Part shown: positions 7,002-9,326 of the stretch, in pieces | Layout: each line of letters starts with the position of its first letter | How positions within the stretch are numbered: the stretch's first letter is position 1 | Assembly (NCBI GenBank): GCA_945910975.1 | Contig: CAMDZY010000061.1 | Location: 1 to 9,326 of the forward strand | Reading direction: 5' to 3' | DNA length: 9,326 nucleotides | DNA from: an uncultured Clostridia bacterium | Lineage (GTDB): Bacteria; Bacillota; Clostridia; Oscillospirales; Oscillospiraceae | The notes under the pieces: model-generated | Database searches by the model: none | Seen by the model: the letters and a program-made list of their open reading frames with translations, nothing else | Told to the model about the DNA's origin: nothing | Translations under genes and position numbers: made by a program

Positions 7002-7766
7002 TTAAGTCGCATCGATTTTTGCCTTGATCGCTTTGATTTCTTCCAGCGCCAAGGGCGAGCAATCGTAAGGGGAAAGGCCGTTGCGGTCGGCGTCGATCAC
7101 CTGCTCATTATAATGAATGAAACCCAGCAGGCAATCTTCCGGAACGCGGCTGCGAATAAATTCGCAATCTCGCTCCGAGCGGATTTTGTTGGCAACCACA
7201 CGCACCTGATAAACGCCCAAATCCGCCGCAAGCTGCTTGACCTTTTCGTAGGTTTGCAGGCTTCTTGCGCCCGGCTCGACCACGACGATGAACTGATCCA
7301 TCATAGACGCCGTGCCGCGACCCAAATGCTCCAAGCCTGCCTCCATGTCCATGATCACCACGTCATCCTTGCGGAAAACCAGTGCGGACAAGATGGACTT
7401 GAGCATCACGTGCTCCGGGCAGACACAGCCGCTGCCGCCGGTTTCCACCGTGCCCATGACCAGCAGCTTGACGCCGTTGATTTCCCTTGCAAACTTGTCG
7501 GGAATGTCGGCGACCTGCGGGTTGAGCTTGAAAAATTTGTTGAATTCATTGGCGCCGGTGCGTTCTTCCACCAGCGTGCGCATTTTGGAGATGGGGACAA
7601 TGGAATTGACCTCTTCCTCCGAAAAGCCCAGCGCCAGACCCAGATTGGCATCCGGGTCAACATCGGCAGCCAGAACGGTGCGTCCTTCGGCGGCGTACAG
7701 CCGCGCGAGGGTGGAAGACAGGGTGGTTTTGCCCACGCCGCCCTTGCCGGTAATTGCAACCTTCAT
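7002..7766 (-). CDS. cooC: CooC/AcsF-type nickel-insertion ATPase
   Basis: A 254-residue MinD/ParA-class P-loop ATPase that drives nickel-dependent maturation of CO dehydrogenase or acetyl-CoA synthase. A deviant Walker A motif, GKGGVGKTT (residues 7-15), carries the signature Lys8 and Lys13. The switch I region is DVDPDAN (35-41), and the switch II region DMEAGLEHLGRGT (140-152) is typical of CooC. Cys114 and Cys116 (SGCVCPEH) form the CxC motif that binds metal at the dimer interface in characterised CooC. TGAGGT (7774-7779) precedes the ATG in the 18-nt gap after cooS. CooC (CODH) and AcsF (ACS) are close relatives, and its position between cooS and acsB fits either client; the sequence alone does not decide. 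Confidence 0.94.
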   Translation of the reverse strand: MKVAITGKGGVGKTTLSSTLARLYAAEGRTVLAADVDPDANLGLALGFSEEEVNSIVPISKMRTLVEERTGANEFNKFFKLNPQVADIPDKFAREINGVKLLVMGTVETGGSGCVCPEHVMLKSILSALVFRKDDVVIMDMEAGLEHLGRGTASMMDQFIVVVEPGARSLQTYEKVKQLAADLGVYQVRVVANKIRSERDCEFIRSRVPEDCLLGFIHYNEQVIDADRNGLSPYDCSPLALEEIKAIKAKIDAT

Positions 7767-7784
7767 GCAACAGACCTCAATTTT

Positions 7785-9326
7785 TTAAATGTTCAGCGCG
7801 GCACGCTTGGCTTCGATGTCTTCAATCATCAAATCGCCGAGCTTGTCGATGTCGAGTTCCACGGTGTAATTGGCTTCCAGCCACTTCTTCACGCCGGTTT
7901 CGCCCTGCAACAGTTCCGTGACCTCGGACGAACCCTTGGAATACGGGTCGACGCCCAAGAAGGTATCGATGCCGGTGGCGACAACGTAGTTACCGATGGA
8001 AACTGCCTTTTCGGACATCCATTCCGGTGCGCAGCCGACCAGCGGCAGCTGGGAGATGTTGCAGCCCCAATCCTTTGCCAGATCGGCGGCCAGAACCATC
8101 ATACGGGAGATATCCACGCAGGAGCCCATGTGCAGGATCGGCGGAATGCCGACCAGCTTGCAAACACGCTGCAAGCCTTCGCCGCAGATAGACGGTGCGG
8201 TTTCCGGATCCATCAGGCCGGCCTTGGCCGCAGCCTGTGCAGAGCAGCCGGAAACGACGACGATAATGTCGTTCTTGAGCAGCTTTTTCATCAGCTCAAT
8301 ATGCGCGTAGTCGGGGCGAACCTTGGGGTTATTGCAGCCGACCATAGCCACTGCGCCACGGATGACGCCGGACTTGACAACGTCTGCCAAGGGCTTGAGG
8401 GTGTTCAGCTCGTCCACGTGGCTGTTGGTGACAACGTCCAAGCACTTCTTAATGGCTTCGACGGAGTAGCCGACACGGGCATTGGTCTTGAGCTGCGGGA
8501 TGTTGACCAAGCTCTGGTCACGGTTTTTAAAGTTCTCCACTGCCAGCTTGACGATCTCGTAAGCATTCTCGGATGCAGTCGCTTCGCTGAATTCGATGAA
8601 GTCGGAGTCGGGCATACGGGCGATGGGAGAGGTGGTAATAAACTTGGTATGGAAGCACTTGGACAAAGGCCCCAATGCCGGGAAAATACACTGCACGTCC
8701 ACAACAATGGCTTCGCAGGCGCCGGTGAGGACAACGTTTTCCTGTTGCAGGAAGTTACCTGCCATCGGGATGCCCTGACGCATGGCGACCTCGTTGCCGG
8801 TGCAGCAGACGCCGGCGATGTTGATGCCCTTGGCGCCGTTGGCCTTGGCCAGTGCAATGAGTTCCGGGTCGTTGGCATAATGCACGATCATTTCGGACAA
8901 GGACGGGTCATGGCCATGAACGATGATGTTGACCATATCCTTTTCCATGACGCCGATATTGGCGGTGGTGTCAACGGGACGCGGGGTACCGAACAGAACG
9001 TCGGAGAACTCCGTGCCGCACATGGAGCCGCCCCAACCGTCGCACAGACCGGCACGCATGGACTGACGAATCAGTGCTTCCGGCAAAGACGAGCAGCCCA
9101 TATGGGTCATATGTAGCGACTGCGAAACCTCACGGTCGATGGCGCGCGGCTCGACGTCTGCATCGTGCCACAGCTGGCGGGTGTGCTCCGGCGCACGGGA
9201 GAGCCAACGGGAATGGCCAAACGGCTTGCCGTATTCCATCAGCGCGGTTTCCGCCATTTCGTGTGCCAAGTCGTAAATGTCGCGGTCTTCGGTTTCAACG
9301 CCCCATTCGTGAGCAATACGCTTTAA
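7785..9326 (-). CDS. cooS: Anaerobic nickel CO dehydrogenase catalytic subunit, 5' end cut by window edge
   Basis: The frame is open to the window edge, showing 513 C-terminal residues; about 110-160 N-terminal residues, including the B- and D-cluster cysteines, lie outside. It interconverts CO and CO2 and, next to acsB, would supply CO to acetyl-CoA synthase (the acsA role). Visible signatures are the GWGG and FGTPRPV segments, VHGHDP (C-cluster His), GVCCTGNE and VDVQC (38 residues apart), VGCNNP and SGCSAQ (30 apart), HMGSCVDISR, and MSEKAV with the catalytic Lys. Together these are the C-cluster ligands expected from structurally known enzymes. The SGCSAQ-to-GSCVD spacing is 42 residues, shorter than the roughly 50 I recall for Carboxydothermus and Moorella, in a loop. 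The stop lies 18 nt before cooC. A TTG at 9269 is only an internal Leu codon; the true start is beyond the window. Confidence 0.96.
   Translation of the reverse strand, partial: LKRIAHEWGVETEDRDIYDLAHEMAETALMEYGKPFGHSRWLSRAPEHTRQLWHDADVEPRAIDREVSQSLHMTHMGCSSLPEALIRQSMRAGLCDGWGGSMCGTEFSDVLFGTPRPVDTTANIGVMEKDMVNIIVHGHDPSLSEMIVHYANDPELIALAKANGAKGINIAGVCCTGNEVAMRQGIPMAGNFLQQENVVLTGACEAIVVDVQCIFPALGPLSKCFHTKFITTSPIARMPDSDFIEFSEATASENAYEIVKLAVENFKNRDQSLVNIPQLKTNARVGYSVEAIKKCLDVVTNSHVDELNTLKPLADVVKSGVIRGAVAMVGCNNPKVRPDYAHIELMKKLLKNDIIVVVSGCSAQAAAKAGLMDPETAPSICGEGLQRVCKLVGIPPILHMGSCVDISRMMVLAADLAKDWGCNISQLPLVGCAPEWMSEKAVSIGNYVVATGIDTFLGVDPYSKGSSEVTELLQGETGVKKWLEANYTVELDIDKLGDLMIEDIEAKRAALNI

Noticed and set aside
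7113..9116. Plus-strand open frame of 667 codons spanning the cooC/cooS antisense
   Set aside because: It crosses two well-identified minus-strand genes and their junction and has no family hallmarks.

Overview
This window looks like a piece of chromosome from a strictly anaerobic, Gram-positive-type bacterium of the class Clostridia. It is probably a gut or sediment relative of the Oscillospiraceae/Ruminococcaceae, though that finer placement is inference. The grounds are a Wood-Ljungdahl (CODH/ACS) gene block, an S-layer-homology (SLH) surface protein with domain types common in Clostridia, strong AGGAGG-like ribosome binding sites, and G/C-rich third codon positions. Every supportable gene lies on the minus strand. 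The very long plus-strand open frames are mirror images of these genes.

Right-hand block (9326 down to 4842, transcribed leftwards): cooS/acsA (nickel CO dehydrogenase, 5' end cut off by the window edge), a CooC/AcsF-type nickel-insertion ATPase, and acsB (acetyl-CoA synthase). The gaps are 18 and 21 nt, so this is one operon. Together they make up the CO/acetyl-CoA chemistry of the carbonyl branch: CO2 is reduced to CO on the C-cluster, and CO, a methyl group and CoA are joined on the A-cluster. The ATPase loads nickel. All six A-cluster cysteines, and the C-cluster ligands expected in the visible part of CooS, are present. acsB ends in three consecutive in-frame TAA codons and is followed by a strong intrinsic terminator, so it is the last gene of its transcript. 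The corrinoid protein (acsC/acsD) and methyltransferase (acsE) genes are not in the window.

Intergenic region (4841 to 4514): the acsB terminator, then a good sigma-A promoter (TTGAAA, 17 nt, TACAAT) and a weaker second candidate, both firing leftwards into the next unit.

Left-hand block (4513 down to 1): a 1029-residue secreted SLH protein with a caspase/gingipain-like (clan CD-type) His-Cys domain, beta-rich repeats, three Cys-pair repeats and three SLH domains; then a small NifX/NifB-type (dinitrogenase Fe-Mo cofactor family) protein with a Cys/His-rich tail; then an L-cysteine desulfidase/CyuA-family (UPF0597) gene that overlaps the previous gene by 7 nt and runs off the left edge. No terminator separates these three, so they are probably co-transcribed. 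Why a surface peptidase, a metallocluster-carrier-like protein and a cysteine-degrading Fe-S enzyme share a transcript is the most open question here.

No tRNA, rRNA, CRISPR array, insertion sequence or phage gene was seen.
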